Origin: Kryptolebias marmoratus
Lineage: Eukaryota; Chordata; Actinopteri; Cyprinodontiformes; Rivulidae
Reading direction: 5' to 3'
DNA: 64,000 nt
Assembly: GCF_001649575.2 (NCBI RefSeq)
Contig: NC_051437.1
Span: forward strand, 21,219,685-21,283,684
Positions 63,137 through 64,000 of this stretch are shown one piece after another (within the stretch, counting starts at the first letter, position 1; each line of letters begins with the position of its first letter). Under the pieces are notes generated by a model, which was not told the origin of the DNA, did no database searches, and saw nothing but the letters and a program-made list of their open reading frames with translations. The position numbers were made by a program, and so were the translations under genes.

Positions 63137-64000
63137 AAGTAATAATCATTGTTAAAAAAAGACTAATATATTTAATCAGGAAGTATCCAAACATCTTCTT
63201 GTCACTCCCAGGCAGTAGGCAAACACACCACAGGTCCAATCATCCTGTCTCAGCCATCTAAAGAAAAGTAAGGGAAGAAGTATGTGAGCACTTGTGTGTT
63301 GGGTGCGTCTTTATGCGTGTGTGTGTGTCACTGTGAAAGGGGGTGCAGGAATAATATTTGTGGTTTTTTGCTGCACCCCGAGATGACTTAATGATGATAT
63401 GGGTCTCTTTCTTCTACTGGGCAGGGTTACGTTTTAATGGGCCCTGAGTGACATGTTTTCATTTGGCTCCATAACCTGCAGCACCCCCACCAACATCACC
63501 ACTGTCGCCCCATCCTTCAAAATATACACCACAAAATGCTGCATTGTGTAAGGGCTGATGAAGAGGAAATGGTGATCTGAAAATGGAGGGGGAGGAGTCA
63601 ACATTGAGGTTTCATTTAGAGTCTGTGCGGAACGTTACAGTGTGGTACTATACACACAGACAAATGTGCGGTGATTGGGTTGGTATGATCAAAATCATGT
63701 ATTTCAAACAGGCTTTTATCTTTGAAAGAATAATCATTCATTTATCTCATTGATGCACTTATTGAAGAATTTATAATTCTAAAATCATTTCCTGCTATGC
63801 ATAAATATATTTTTATGCCTGAAATTAATCAAATACAACAAACATTTACTAGCCCTTAGTTGTGCGTTTACCAGTTTCATCAATATGATGTATAATTGGA
63901 TATTTTTCTTTCACTAGATGTTAGTTATTCTGTTAGATTATTTTTGAAAGATTTTAAACTCCAAAGTGGCAACTTTCAGATTTAAATGCACTGAGTACTA
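63137..64000 (+). other. prdm16: prdm16 intron 3, segment b, to window end
   Basis: No exon seen. 63360-63680 is a balanced candidate regulatory block (GAGATGACTTAATGATGATA, GTTTTAATGGGCCCTGAG). The last 300 bases are AT-rich intron. Confidence 0.5.

Noticed and set aside
58118..64000. Next prdm16 exon (ISEDLG...FCVDA type)
   Set aside because: Looked for by eye in the downstream sequence and not found; probably beyond the window end.
1..64000. CRISPR arrays, operons, prophage or insertion sequences
   Set aside because: No regularly spaced direct repeats with unique spacers, no dense coding, and all signs point to vertebrate intronic DNA.

Overview
The window is non-coding-rich vertebrate DNA, almost certainly from a ray-finned (teleost) fish. 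It is AT-rich and has abundant (CA)n, (TA)n and (ATT)n microsatellites. It carries copies of a tRNA-headed SINE-like repeat typical of teleost genomes and one 15-base assembly gap. No bacterial-style coding layout, operon or dense ORF structure is present.

The only gene I can support is part of prdm16 on the + strand, encoding the PR-domain zinc-finger regulator PRDM16. Two coding exons are visible. The first (26344-26795, phase 1 in, phase 0 out) encodes the acidic N-terminal region, the [15 protein letters not shown] block and the first part of the PR domain, ending in FGWE. The second is a 51-base microexon (58067-58117) encoding 17 residues (QMINDHEDDSPDSCIKK). It matches in place, length and phase the 17-residue segment that human PRDM16 has directly after FGWE and that its paralogue MECOM lacks. 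The exon with the MRSKARARK-type start and all later exons (rest of PR domain, zinc fingers, CtBP-binding region) lie outside the window. The window is therefore: end of intron 1 (1-26343), exon 2, intron 2 (26796-58066, 31,271 bases), exon 3, start of intron 3 (58118-64000). Exon numbers follow the human gene.

The introns hold simple repeats, a few transposon-derived segments (18.3-18.85 kb, 39.0 kb, 47.4-47.8 kb, 57.5 kb, 62.55-63.14 kb) and many blocks of balanced, non-repetitive sequence rich in homeodomain-type TAAT sites. These look like conserved regulatory DNA, as expected in long introns of a developmental regulator, but conservation cannot be shown from one sequence. Two CpG-retaining patches (11.9-12.5 kb and 16.2-16.7 kb) stand out as possible hypomethylated enhancers or alternative promoters.

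The most notable observations are a His/Asn/Ser-rich insertion in the N-terminal region of the protein, an altered sequence where PR-domain relatives have G-P after GE(R/K), a tandem CAGCAG splice acceptor at the microexon, a near-perfect RFX X-box palindrome, several perfect inverted repeats, and an inverted pair of SINE heads. I found no credible wholly new system; the rest is ordinary intronic sequence.
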